Of a stretch of DNA of 64,000 bases, positions 50,390-62,663 are shown in pieces; position 1 is the stretch's first letter; every line of letters starts with the position of its first letter. Below the pieces are notes generated by a model. It worked only from the letters and a program-made list of their open reading frames with translations, did no database searches and had not been told where the DNA came from. The DNA lies in contig CAJNYU010000361.1 in assembly GCA_905331475.1 (NCBI GenBank), positions 1-64,000 of the forward strand, in the 5' to 3' direction. The translations under genes were made by a program, and so were the position numbers. This DNA comes from Rotaria socialis (Eukaryota > Rotifera > Eurotatoria > Philodinida > Philodinidae).

Positions 50390-51400
50390 TTGATGGACTA
50401 CTGTTATCGATAACTTACAACGCTCTGTCAAAACAGATATGGTCAGTATTGCATGGATTTTTATATACGAAAGAAATAAATCCATTATCATTGTTGATGT
50501 CTCACATATGATAAAAGCAATACAAGTAAATATTTAATTGCGTGAAAGATAAAAAGCAATCAAAGATAAAATCCTATTTTGCGATCTATATGTTGAAAAA
50601 GTTGATGAAATTTCCGTCTCAACGCAACTCTAATCAACCTTACTGATATTGCCCGATGATAGAGATATGGTGTTGTAAGATATTTAAAGTATTTCATCTT
50701 CACATGATATCATTAAATTGTCAATTTTAATATCAAACAACATCTCATAGATAATTGCTAGACACTGAAGCGATTGTAATTGATGTTAATCTTACTAAAG
50801 AAAAACATTTAGTTGCACGACACTGTTCTTATCACTACAAACTATTAGCAATCGCGGTCAATATGCTGATAATCAACATACCGAAAAAATATATATTAAC
50901 TCGCTACAGCTATCCTTGGATCGAGGGTTCATTTTTATGCAACATATATTATTGTATACTGTGATAATATTGCAAGAATTTATCATTGTATAACATGAGT
51001 AATTACTAAATAATCAAGGGAACCTATAAGAATATAAAGTGGCGAGGACAAACTGATTACTTTTAAAATTGAGATTTTCTTTTTATTTGTCGTGCTATTC
51101 ATGTTAGATTTAACAATATGGTACCCGCGAATGCCTTTTGACCACGATGAAAGAAGAATGATGATCGAATTCGAATTATATTCCATTGTGTATGTGTACG
51201 GTGATGTGAAGCATAGTTGACATGAGCCATTCGAATAGCTCAAGAAGTACAATTATACATTAGTATTGTCTCAGAGAAAGTCGATAGCCAATCCAAATAA
51301 TGTTTCTATTTGATTGATCGGCGCTAGTAAATCGGATGTAGTGTGTGTACTTCTCCATACCACGAAGGTATTTATTCAGTTCAGCTAGAGAAATAAATCT
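50390..51400 (+). pseudogene. Decayed coding region, unidentified
   Basis: Several plus-strand segments look coding but are separated by stops and frame changes: SVKTDMVSIAWIFIYERNKS near 50430, DKILFCDLYVEKVDEISVST near 50570, a 60-codon frame from 50755, and WYPRMPFDHDERRMMIEFEL near 51120 that ends in TGA and resumes. The pattern fits an old gene accumulating nonsense changes. The family is not recognised, and I do not know whether these pieces belong to the fragments at 48.2 or 52.4 kb. Confidence 0.33.
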
Positions 51401-52340
51401 TCAAGAAAAGTTTTTTTTTTCCTATGGAAATATTAAGTGATAAAATAGTATCCTGGTACAAAATAAAAGATTTTTCATTCATAAAAAAGTAGATCCTATC
51501 AAATCAATTCTCTTATCGGCATTTAATGAATATGAATGGTGGTTTCATGAAATTTAACTGAAAAATAATTACACACCCATAATTTATTTCATAAAGAAAC
51601 AACATGATTTTCTATCCGATAATTTCTAGATAGCTATGAGAAAACTATGATGTCGTTGTCATATAGCTAATATAGGGACATTAAAATTTTGGATATAACA
51701 AAAATTGAGAACTTCAAAGGCAAGAATAATTGCTTCCACTTAGAAAGAAAAAGGAAATGACACTTCACTCCTATCTAAAAATGTCCAGCTTCAGTAATTT
51801 CTTTCTTTCTAAATAACAACATATCCGAACACGTTTGTCTGAAGTGACACTATAAGTCATATGTATTTTTCAAGAAGTGATTCTTTTTTTTTATGCACTT
51901 TTCAATTATATCTGCACACTTTGTTTGCAAAAAAAATTGAAAATAACAATAGATAATTTTTTTATTAAATGCCATGCGTGCACGTCATATGAATTGAAAA
52001 TATTATACTGATGAAAGATCTGATGGTAAAGTTTGTTACGATGATATTGCAATGCTGTAAATTTTTATTTGAATTTGAAAAAGTTGTTTGTTCAACGATG
52101 AATTTTTATCATTTAAGATTACATCCGTTCTAGAGTCTCTTGAGATAAGCTTCCGCTTTTTCAAGAAATCTAAGAGGATATATTCTTTTGAATCATACTT
52201 ATGAGCATTAAGCGAGAAATAATATGAAAAGAACACTGATGAGTGGTTTCATAGCTTTCCTAGATGAATATACTGATCACAAGAAGACGCGTGTGCATGA
52301 ATTCTAAAGCTGATCATATATTTGCACATCTACTTCAGTA
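51401..52340. other. Spacer
   Basis: A/T-rich sequence with no gene recognised. Confidence 0.4.
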
Positions 52341-52565
52341 ATCTATTCTTTTGAATGATTCTTCTCACAAATTAGTAATTACAGGTTATAATCGGCTATC
52401 ATGATTTCGCGCTTCACCTTATACAGATGATTGTAAAACGGGTGGCGAACTACTTAAATACACATGATGTACTCAAGGTCATTTTTAGAAAATTCTACGA
52501 ATCAGATGAAAAGCGATTATTCTCTCGACATGATATTTCAGACATACTTCAGGTGGTTATTTAAT
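52341..52565 (+). pseudogene. Decayed coding fragment with TGA where CGA is plausible
   Basis: One plus-strand frame reads SSHKLVITGYNRLS, stop, FRASPYTDDCKTGGELLKYT, stop, CTQGHF. The two stops are TGA, as C-to-T changes in CGA arginine codons would produce. Another frame is also open here for about 55 codons, so the call is tentative. It lies just upstream of the otubain gene. Confidence 0.3.
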
Positions 52566-52720
52566 AATTTTTAAAATAATTTTCAGCGACATCTGAATTT
52601 TTATATTTTTGTTATTGGTCATAAAATATACTTGAGAACATGACATGACATTAAGATGAACATAATCCTCTTCTTACTATTAGACCGTTTGTTTTACAAA
52701 TTTTCTATTAACTATTATTC

Positions 52721-54387
52721 ATGGCAACTCATGGTGATTTAGCAACTGCTTCTACGACTAGCAATACAGCTTCAAATAATAATAATAATAATAATACTTT
52801 TGCATCTGGTGGTGAGATAATTAATTTAGAACAATTAAGAAAACTATTTTCCTCAATATTTCTTAAGATGTTGACCTTGATCAACAAACACAAGAACAGC
52901 AAAGTCAAATCGAAAAAGAGGTAAATATACCTTGTGTATAATATCGATTCGAAGCAATTCTTTCTCTAGATTGCAAATAATCAACCATTAATAAGTGTGA
53001 AAATTTCAACAAGTGAATTGAAAAATGAATATTTAGCAGAAGATAAAGTTTATCAAGATAAAGTCTCGGTATGTTTCATAATTTTGATTGAAAAAAAAAT
53101 AAATAGATTTATTCTGAATCCAAAAAAAAGGAATTAATGAAAAAATACAAATATCTTCGACGTACACGTGGCGATGGTAACTGTTTCTATCGGGCATTTG
53201 GCTTCGGTTTTCTTGAAGAAAAATATAACAATAAAAATGACATTGAAAAATTTCGCCAACTAATGTTAGATTTAAAAAATAAACTAATTCAATTAGGCTA
53301 CTTAGATTTTACTGTTGAAGATGTGAGCGATGTGGTATGTTTCAGTAGAAAAATAGCTAACGATTATATTCATCTAGTTGTTTTAGGTCAATGAGTTAAT
53401 TGATAATGTATGTAAAGGTGGAGATGAAGCAAGTTTAATGGAAAGTTTTTCTTCTCCAGCACATTCAGATTACTTCGTTGCTTATTTACGGTAAAATATT
53501 CAAATAAAGCTATTCACAGTACCGAGAAATCTCACTTCAATCGTATTTTCGATCGAATGAAATAATGATTAGCGTAATTTTTCTTTATTTAAAAATTACT
53601 TTCCGTACATTTCATATGAAGATAATTGATTTTAGATTAATTTGGCCATGCAAATTGTTAAACTTGAAGATGCTTTGAATAGATAATATCTGCAAGTTAC
53701 TAGTGGCCATCTTATATAGAAGTGTATTTGAATGTTGAGGTAGTCTGCTGGAAAAAAATGCCCCACATACGATAAGAGGAGCTGTTCTAGGATAAAAGCC
53801 TTGTTTTGCTATCCCCCTCCCCCCTCCCCTCCGTCATAGTAGAAGTCTCCAGGGACTTCCATTATGGGAGGGCTACGAGTGCGACTTTCGTACAGAAGTT
53901 TCAAAAGAAACTAAAAAAAAATCAATGGTTCGATCTAACATAAGTAATAAAATTTTTAATCTCTGTTATCCAAAATATCAATTTAGGCTGAAACAGATTG
54001 TCTTGATTTCTAAAATTTGTTAAAATTTTGCTTCTTTCAAATTTTCTATTGTTCTTTCTGATTTTTAAGTTTTTATAACTTTTAATTTATTGGTGATTTT
54101 TTCTTTGAGTTTTTCTCATTTTAAACCAATTGATTTAAAATCAAGAAAATAAGAAAAGTCTGATTTCAGCTGTTTGCCCTTTGTGAAAGAGCCATGATTT
54201 CAATAATCTTGACTATTTATTTGCGATAAACTCAAATAATTTTACGAAAATCTGTAAAATTTTATATAGAGACAAAAAAATTTACTACTGCATCATTAGA
54301 AGCCCAGGGGGGGGGGGGGGGGGTGGGTAATCTGTTGGNNNNNNNNNNNNNNNNNNNNNNNNNNNNNNNNNNNNNNNNNNNNNNNNN

Positions 54388-54476
<89 letters not shown>

Positions 54477-54913
54477 GGAGTTACTTCATTTCATCAAGAA
54501 TTTATTTTCGAAATTGTACTCGATAGGTTATTTACATCGGCATATCTACAAATGAATGCAGCATTTTTCGAAAACTTTATTGACGATGGCAAAACAATAA
54601 AACAATTCTGTAATACTGTATGTTACTGTGCATTAAATAAGTTATATCTAATCTTACCATCAATTTTTTTCTGTTTTTTTTTGTATTAAAGGAAGTTGAA
54701 CCAATGGGTCGTGAATCAGATAATATTCATATAACTGCCTTAGCTAAAGCTGCAGCTGTTCCATTACGTGTTGTATATATGGATCGAAATGAACATTGTT
54801 TATTGACAACACATGATTTCTCAGCTACAGACGATGAAAATCGAAGTACATTCAAACCAATGATTACAATGCTTTATCGACCTGGTCATTATGATTTACT
54901 CTATGAACATTGA
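52721..54913 (+). CDS. Otubain-type deubiquitinase (OTU cysteine protease)
   Basis: Cleaves ubiquitin chains; human OTUB1 prefers K48 links and also inhibits E2 enzymes. Seven exons (52721-52811, 52868-52920, 52970-53068, 53131-53334, 53387-53490, 54527-54617, 54692-54913) give 287 residues. The N terminus is low-complexity (Ser/Thr/Asn), followed by a Gln-rich helix. The catalytic block is LRRTRGDGNCFYRAFGFGF with Asp96 and Cys99. FENFIDDGKTIKQFC, EVEPMGRESDNIH and the terminal LYRPGHYDLLY with His280 and Asp282 complete the otubain pattern, so the triad is present. The fifth intron is 1,036 bp and contains a run of N flanked by poly-G and poly-C; the coding exons on either side are intact and in phase. 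An acceptor-like ACTATTAG lies about 36 bases before the ATG. Confidence 0.93.
54307..54474. other. Assembly gap between poly-G and poly-C runs
   Basis: Inside the otubain intron, 17 G (54307-54323) precede 49 N (54339-54387), followed directly by 87 C (54388-54474). The homopolymers are either a hard-to-read G/C tract or a sequencing and gap-filling artefact. Any open frame through the poly-C (polyproline) is meaningless. Confidence 0.95.
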
Positions 54914-55590
54914 TTCGGCAGCTGGAGACTTAAAAAACATTGCCCGGTGATTCATTAGATACTACGTAGTTCGTTTAATTTTTCTTCTGCGTGCATATGA
55001 AAAATCGTATTTATTCAAAAAACAAAAAAACTAAAATAAAACACATTGTGATCTCATGCTAATCTAAAAATCAAGATTTTCACCCCGTATAACGTACATT
55101 ATGATTTCTAGTTTTACTTTTTTAATCTATCAGTAACTTTTTTTTGTACATTTTTTTCAATTAAGACCAATTGGTTTCTTCGCGACGAGCGACTCTATGA
55201 GAATCATTCGAGCATGACTGTCTGTACTTCGAAATTATGTAAAAACGATGTAAGAAAAGGGTCCACTCTTTTTTTCATGATAAATAGATAGGAGAACAGT
55301 AAGTGAGAAAAATAAATTTAAAAAAAGTCACATTCGTTCTCTACGAACTAGTCCGACAACTGATCAAAAAAGAGAAAGAAGGCAGAACAAAAAACAAATG
55401 ATTTTGATTTTTATCCAAAAGGGAAAAAGCAATAACCAACTAAGAAAAAAAAAGCGAGGGGCGAATACATTAATTGGTTGAGAAGAAAAGAAAGAGAGCC
55501 CATCGATTCATTGCACACAGGTATGTCATCACATCATATTACATTTATACGAACGACATCATTCTGATTTATCTCTTTCGCACAAGAAAC
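54914..55590. other. Intergenic between otubain and VWC-like gene
   Basis: Carries the otubain 3' UTR (an AATAAAA near 55035) and the presumptive promoter of the next gene. A/T- and purine-rich; no other gene is seen. Confidence 0.55.
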
Positions 55591-56457
55591 ATGGTTGACT
55601 TACGTAAAGTAATGTTTGCAGCAGTGCTTATGGCACTTGCTGTTGTTGCTATTCAAGGTGACTCAGAAGAGTCTAACACTCCATCCAGTACTTCGCCACT
55701 AGAACGTGCTGTTTGGTGCCGTACTCGTAATAATACGTATCTTGCTCTTGGTGCAACATATATGCAATCCGTATGCACAATGTGCACATGCACAAAATCA
55801 CGTGCTATTCGTTGTTCAAGACTACAATGCATGCCAACATACTGTGTCGATGGCTCAGCTCCAACTCGTCAATCTGACCAATGCTGTACTCAATGTGCAT
55901 ATTACCAAAGTTTTGCCAATCAAACTACTTGCGTGAGCAACGGCATAACTTATCCACATGGTTCGTTTTAAATTTGATTAATCCGATAATAATAAATTAT
56001 TTTTGTTGTCTATATAGGTGTACTTCTTAAATCCGTAGAAAATAAAATGAATTGTTGGTGTCAAATGGGTAATATTGAATGCCGTAGTTATGGTTTTGGA
56101 ATTATGCAGACTTTGGATATGTTGAGCGATACGGCATCGGTCTATATCGTTGTTATGATTATAATGATTATTCTGGTTGTTGGCCTTTTATTATGTTGTA
56201 GTTGTACATTATTCTCTTATTATTATTATCAGCGTTATCAACAAAAAATGCAACAACAATATAATGAATATGTAAATTCAGCTGGATGGCAACCGATGGA
56301 TGACGGGGAACAAAATGCAGCTGATATGAGTGCAGAAGAGAAACGAATTGAAGCAGAAAAATTCCAAGCTACACCCGGTATCACTGAAATGGCTCCTCCA
56401 CTGTATGGCGTCTATAATAATTCATTTGTTCATGCCGCTGAACAAAAACAACACTAA
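55591..56457 (+). CDS. Single-pass membrane protein with VWC-like cysteine domain and PPxY tail
   Basis: Two exons (55591-55960, 56018-56457) give 269 residues. A signal peptide (VMFAAVLMALAVVAIQG) is followed by a Ser/Thr linker. A cysteine-rich ectodomain follows from about residue 43: VWC..., CTMCTCTKSRAIRCSRLQC, CCTQC, and in exon 2 NCWCQMGNIEC. This resembles one or two von Willebrand factor C-type modules. A strong transmembrane helix spans about residues 166-190 (VVMIIMIILVVGLLLCC). The cytoplasmic tail has a Tyr/Gln-rich stretch (YYYYQRYQQKMQQQ) and a PPLY motif (about 250-253), which fits the PPxY ligand of Nedd4-type WW domains. Topology is type I. I do not recognise a specific orthologue. 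VWC modules often bind BMP-type ligands, so a signalling or adhesion role is possible but inferred. Confidence 0.85.
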
Positions 56458-57112
56458 GAAGACATTGTCATATTTTACTGAATCTTAAACTAAACAATCA
56501 GAAGAAAACTTCATGAACATTACTTCTTGTTCCTCTCTCTTTCTTTCTACTTCATCCAAGCATTTCGACAGGCTGTGATAAGAATTATCCTTCATGCATA
56601 TAGTTAGACATACCCTTCTTTTTTTTTTCATATAATTTATTTTTAAAAGTCTTCAAAATAATAAAACCTTTTATCATGTTCTTTATTTTCGTACTAACCA
56701 ATACTCCAGAATAAAAGCTTCAAAAAGAAAATCAAGTTTACATTTTTTTAAGCATAATTGAATTACTTGAATAAGTAAACAGTATATTGATTTAACTTTT
56801 AATGCGCGGCATCTGTTGCCATCAATCAATAGTCCTTGAAGAGGCAGCTACTAGACGTCAACACGTATCGATGGTTACGCAAAATTTAAATGAAAGATTA
56901 GAATAGTAAATTCATGTTTAATCAGAAAACGACCACTCGATTGCTATTATAGACATCTATGACAAACAAATAATATTCTTCGTACTTGAAATTTTTAATT
57001 AGTTCTTGCTTTTGCTATTTTCGTAATTTATTCAGTAAATAGCCTATCGGTTTGGTTGAAAGACAAACGCATGCACTCGAAAGCACTTCACACATAAACT
57101 GAAAAAACTTCA
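56458..57112. other. Intergenic spacer
   Basis: 3' UTR of the VWC-like gene (AATAAAA near 56661) and the upstream region of the B-box gene. No other feature is seen. Confidence 0.5.
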
Positions 57113-60100
57113 ATGCAACGGGATAAAATAAAATCAACGTATGTTCTTCTATTCTAATTTACACATGGCACTCCCTTTTTCTTTTATCTTAAAAGTATTG
57201 AAACATTTCGCTCTATTTCTAATAAAGGAATATTACAAAATACTAATCATATGTCACGGGATAAGCCAACAGGTAGCAAAAAATTTATTCAATTAGAGTT
57301 ATTTTATCGTTTCTTGCAGTTAGTTTATTCTCACCCAAGTCATCAACAATAACACAGACAATTAAGTGTGGTCAATGTGTAACAGAAGAAGCTAAAATGG
57401 TAAAACAAAAGCATTTAAACAGATTTTTGAGAAAAATGAATCATTATAATTGAAATTTTAAGAAATGTATCGAATGTGTCGAAAATTATTGTGCCAATTG
57501 CTTTACTTATTTTCATCTGCGTGGTGCTTTACAACGTCATCATCGAATTTTTCTATCGGAAAATCAATTATCGATATCTCAAAGAAAAAATCGATCGTTT
57601 AATAGTGATCTTAATCTCCGAGATTTAACCCATCGACAATCAAACGATGGTTTACATAGAAAATCAACAATGACACTAAATGTGCACGAATCAGAAGAAT
57701 TGCACAATCTCAAAACAAATTCTACGTCATTTCAAAAGGCATTTTCCAAATGGAGAAATAAGAACGTAAATGGATCAAAAGCAATTCGATCCAAAAATGG
57801 ATTCATAACTTCGATTAACGAAACAATCAGTGACAGAATGGACTATTCTAATCGACTACCAAATATTGAATCTAATTCATCGAGACTCTCTTCCAATGAG
57901 AAAATCCGATCTAAAAGGGATCGCCCTATTGAGAAAAATAATCTGAAAAAATCTAATCAACAATCGAAAAAGACAAAAGATACAAAAAAAGATAAACCAA
58001 AAATAGGTGTAATGATTAATATATACTATGCACTTACTGAAAATACAAATTTAAATGATCCAAGTATTGATATTGAAGTGAGAACTTATTTCTATTCCGA
58101 TTATATTATATCTTTATAAATCTTTTAGTCGTTTGATGAGGATATAGAAGAAATACAAACAGAAAAAAGGTAAAATAAACGGAGCTGTCAATAGACCATA
58201 TTTTCGATCTGTAGGACGAAGTCGACTGATTGACGCTTCCTATGCTTTTTATTCACTAATTTCTGTAACGATGTTGATGAGTATTTTTGAAGGAATAACT
58301 AATTCTACTATGTATAACATTCAGATCCATAATTCTTATATAATCTTTTGTCAACGGTTTGATCCTATACTCTTCTGGCAAACGCTTATGATTGCTTCTA
58401 AAAGTTTCTTGCTAAAGTACCCAATTACTGTTGTCGATCTAGAAATATTATCCACATTCGAGTGGATACAATCCAGGGCTTGAAACCGACAGTTTTTATT
58501 CTAAAAGAAATAGTCATCTATGAACTTATTCTTCTACAATTAGGAGAAAGCGTAGACTACACGTCAAAGTAAATGATTATTGAATAATTCTAATAGTTTT
58601 TTGGAAAACGAATTCATCGTTCTCGCGATGTCTAACGTTTATTTAGATGTGACTATTTATATTTTCTGGTTTTCGTTATTCTTACTAGAAAAAGCACAGT
58701 ACTCGCTGTTATGCAGATGCCTAGACAGCATCAACGAATGTTGCTAATATGAATAATTTATAAAGATCAGTATACTATTGCTGAACTCATAGAAAATTCT
58801 CTTATTTTCAGTGTGCAAGCCATAAATACTGAAGAACAATCGAATAATGAAAATACTCTTGAGCATGTTGAGGAACAGGAACGACCTGTTACTCATATAT
58901 CATCGAAATCATATTTAGATTCAACTAGTCCATCAATGAAGAAGAATTCAATGACACTATGTGAAAAGTCTTTGTATATTAAATTAATAGTTTTTTTTCT
59001 AATAAACAATAGTACTTATAAAAATATTTCAGACATTCTCTATTATCTACAAAATCTACTGATGAACTAGAAACCATTGTTTATTCAGAATTATTCCTAT
59101 CACATTCATTGCTATCTTCTATCGATGGCTATGATGAACGTATGAATCTAACCAATTATTTATTATTAAATAAATTGCTGGTCTTCTTTTAGCTTCGAAT
59201 TTCTCGAATCAAAATCGCATACCTGATGATAAGACTAGCCTATCGACTATAGTCGATCACTATCCCGTTGCTCATTTTGATTCATCTCTGAATGATTTAT
59301 CTTATGAATCAAAAATCGAATCAAGCAATCATTTTAATCAATTATCTAAACCTGATTCTCCAATTCGAACCGAAAAAGATCCAACACCTACTACTGATCG
59401 GCTACCGATCAACACCTCTAAGAATACACAACGTCGAAATTCTCCATTTAGTTTTACAAATCGGACGACTGACCTTCATGGAGGTAATTCATCATCGTCA
59501 ATAGGTACAAATGATGATTGCTTTTTTACGGATATGTTACCTCGACAAAAAAATTCATCGCATCGAATTCTTTCGCCTTCAAAATCGAATCATGAACAGG
59601 CAGATATTTCAGAAAATCAAACAACGATAAATTCGCCTTCAATACCTACTAAATCTCCTATCAGAAGTGCAGTACGTAGAGATTCAAAACATTCTATAAA
59701 AATTGAACAATCACCATGTCAGTCTAAATCCGCAACAAGTCGACCTGCTTCGTCATCATCATCATCGTCATCTACTTCACTTCCTATTTCAGTCATGTCA
59801 TCAAAATCGGATTTCATTTACCCGAATAGTCAATCATCAGCAAAATCATCCAGAAAAAGTTCGTCGTCATCAATATCAACAACGAAAAGTTCTTCACCAG
59901 CTAAAACAAAAATGCCTTCGTCAACTACAACGAAAAGTTCTTCACCAGCTAAAACAAAAATGCCTTCGTCAACTACAACGAAAAGTTCTTCACCAGCTAA
60001 AACAAAAATGTCTTCGTCAACTACAACGAATCGATCTTCATCAATTACAACAAAAGCTTCTTCATCAACTACAACACTCGCATCAACAAAATCTTCGCCA

Positions 60101-60520
60101 GTAGGATCACCATCAAACAATCGTTCTTCCTCAAAACCTACGATAAACCATTCTTCATTAGAATTAGAAACAATACCTTCAAAAACAGCTGAAAATTTAA
60201 AAGTACCATTGCCATTGAATAATGATACTTCTATTCAAGACCCCATCATTTCATTAAACGACCACCATTCATCGCCTGTTGGCACGCAACAAGATCTGAA
60301 TGATTTAGTCAAACCCAATTCTATTAGAAGCCAAACCGCTGATGAAATAATCAATGAAAATCATTCGCCAATGAAAGAAAAAAATCCTCATCGTCAATTA
60401 ACGCACAGTGAAGAATTATCGAAATTTCGAAAACTAGAATTTTCAATGGAAGATGGTCTTAAATGGCAAGCAGCTTCAGGAGAGTATGTAAACAGAAAAA
60501 GAGATGCACATTTCAACTAA
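57113..60520 (+). CDS. B-box zinc-finger protein, ZBBX-like
   Basis: Eight exons (57113-57138, 57196-57272, 57320-57399, 57463-58077, 58129-58169, 58812-58967, 59033-59139, 59193-60520) give 809 residues. Near the N terminus is a B-box-type zinc site: KCGQCVTEEAKMKCIECVEN, then YCANCFTYFHLRGALQRHH, with spaced Cys and His ligands and the FHLRGAL phrase typical of ZBBX-like proteins. The rest is mostly disordered: Lys/Ser-rich (KKSNQQSKKTKDTKKDK), then a long Ser/Thr region with three 16-residue tandem repeats (SSSPAKTKMPSSTTTK). A conserved-looking end (ELSKFRKLEFSMEDGLKWQ) follows. Vertebrate ZBBX is linked to ciliated tissues; transferring that role here is inference. The 3' end may be incomplete, because further coding-like exons occur downstream (61673-62385). 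The 642-bp intron contains nothing recognisable. Confidence 0.75.
59879..60022 (+). repeat. Three 48-bp coding tandem repeats
   Basis: Three consecutive 48-base units (59879-59926, 59927-59974, 59975-60022) encode near-identical Ser/Thr/Lys-rich blocks in the B-box protein. The first two are identical in protein; the third changes Pro to Ser. The near-identity indicates recent duplication or slippage. Confidence 0.9.
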
Positions 60521-61672
60521 AGATCTTCCTTACAATCCTACAAGTAAAGAAATCCGATTTGAAAAGACAGACTATCCATGGTTAATTTTCTATTGGTTGA
60601 AAATTTAAATTTCATCCGAATAAATATTCGTTAAAAGTTCTAGTATAATATCACTAAAAATATTAAAATGAAAAGAAAGACACGCAAAGAATATTCATCC
60701 GATATATTTTTTTTTCGTTCGCTGATTAAAGATGCCAAAATACATACTAAATGTACTTGACTTTGTGGATGTCACGGTATTACTCTTTAATCACGTAAAT
60801 CTAATTATAGAATTGAAACCGATGTACTTGAGTTTCATCTCCGTAGATGTAGCAGAAATTATGATTTATTATGCATATTAATGCAACCAATGAATTGCTA
60901 TAACTCCAAATTGAGATTCAATTTGTCATATGATATATAAAAATAATTCAGAGTATTTCGTTAACGAATGACTTTGTCACTAAAAATATTAGACTAAATA
61001 AATTTTAATGATTCAAAATATTATTAGCGAAGATTTTTTCCGTATAGATCATTATCTTCGACGAAAACAATTTCTTCTATTCAAACATTGCATACTAAAA
61101 GCGTTCAATCATTTACACCTCGTAATATATTTTACTGAATTTTATCCATCAAATATAATTAATATTTTCGTTAGAGCCAACTAATGGCACTGGCCGATTA
61201 ACATTGATGTATGAAACAACGAAGAAAAATGAAAAATATTTTAATTGCATTCATCAAGAACATTATTCAACATGTTAGTAAGATGCTGAGAATTAGATAT
61301 TCGAACATTTTGTTTCATTGTTGACTGGTAAAAGATTATCAATGGAGATATGCGGATCCCATTTTTGGTCCCGATGATTTCAGCTATTCTATTGTCTGTT
61401 CCTATTTAGAGAAAAATGTTTCTGCAATACTTATATTTTGTTTTACTAAAACTTTAACTCAGATCTGCTTCAGTTTACTTCGGATTATGAGAGTGTTGCT
61501 TTCTTCCTCTCTTCGTAGAGCCATATTTCTTCTGAGTTCGGCCATCGGAAGTGTCTTTACACGTTTGTAGTCATAGTTCTCGTTTTTCTCTCTAAAGATT
61601 TTGACGTTGATATTTCTCTAGTGCAACAAATATCATTGTCAAAGTCGACATTAAAATGTACTGTCGATGTGA
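60521..61672. other. Spacer or intron
   Basis: A/T-rich. One possible exon at about 61178-61277 (+), reading NGTGRLTLMYETT and NEKYFNCIHQEH, is preceded by TTTTCGTTAG and followed by a GTTAGT donor. I could not connect it in phase to the end of the B-box gene. Confidence 0.4.
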
Positions 61673-62385
61673 AAAATAAATTCTCATCAAATTTCCAATT
61701 TAACACCTCTTCAAGGTTATTTTAAAACGCTCCAATCTTCGCATTCCCTACACTCAAATCCTGATGAAAAACAAGTGTTAAGTATAGATCGTACTATTCA
61801 GTGCGTAATTTTCTGCTGATTAAAAATTTGATATTTGTTTATTTTTGTGAATAAAATCTCATATGTAGGGCTTTGCCATGGAATCAAGAAAAATCTATAA
61901 TCAAACAATGTGTTTTTTAACAACGTAGGTAAATTTGCTTTCTCTCCATATGACGAATGAAATAAATAAGCATTGGCATCTGATAATCTTAGTATTAGCT
62001 CAATTTTGATCTTTCTTTTAAGTGTTTCCACAAGAAGCTTATTTGAACAAACGCTCTAGTATCGAATTATGCCATTAAAAAGTCTTTAGATTTCGAATAG
62101 CTAGCATCGAATTGAATTATGGAGCAAGAGAAAAACTTGATTTACTTGTGTTTGTTGTGTTTCTAATAGATACGAAAAATGTTAATGACGATGTCAATGT
62201 GAATGAGCATTTATTACAAATTCTTCAGGATGCTGAATTACCACTTGATGAAAAATCTTCACCGATGATTCAAACAAAATCCCAGTAAAATTTATTGAAA
62301 AGAAAAGCAAGTTTTATTTACTTATCGTTTCAGAGAAAATGAAATTGATGATCGACCGTCAACTGATAGAGAATTTTTCGCGTGA
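61673..62385 (+). CDS. Orphan 3' exons of an unidentified gene
   Basis: Three plus-strand segments look like exons in one phase: an open stretch from 61673 (LTPLQGYFKTLQSSHSLHSN) to a donor at about 61783; 62170-62284 (NVNEHLLQILQDAELPLDEK); and 62334-62385 (ENEIDDRPSTDREFFA, then TGA). The last two have clean AG and GT borders and matching phase. The 5' exons are not identified. They may be the true 3' end of the ZBBX-like gene or a separate small gene. No domain is recognised. Confidence 0.4.
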
Positions 62386-62573
62386 ATAGTTTTATATTTT
62401 ACTGTGTTATTCATTTTCTTTTCTTCTCTAATAATAAATCAATCAATCTTACTGTTTAAATTGTATGATTTTGTTTTTCGTTGTCTAGCTTGAAGTCATT
62501 CCTATGATGTTGGATAGAAATCCTGCAAATGCTATTTTATTAATTTTTTGCTTGTTTCGTTCTCCAAGATAAT

Positions 62574-62604
<31 letters not shown>
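62574..62604. repeat. (TA)n(GT)n compound microsatellite
   Basis: About six TA units followed by about nine GT units, directly visible, about 60 bp upstream of the CNBD2-like start codon. Confidence 0.85.
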
Positions 62605-62663
62605 ATTCAAACTTATGTACATAATTCTTTTTTTTTTCAATTATTATTTTTACACAAATCTCG

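Noticed and set aside
54323-54526. Polyproline open frame
   Set aside because: It runs through N characters and a poly-C run in an intron; an artefact.
59830-60120. 96-codon minus-strand frame with repeated acidic blocks
   Set aside because: It is the antisense shadow of the 48-bp tandem repeats in the B-box protein.
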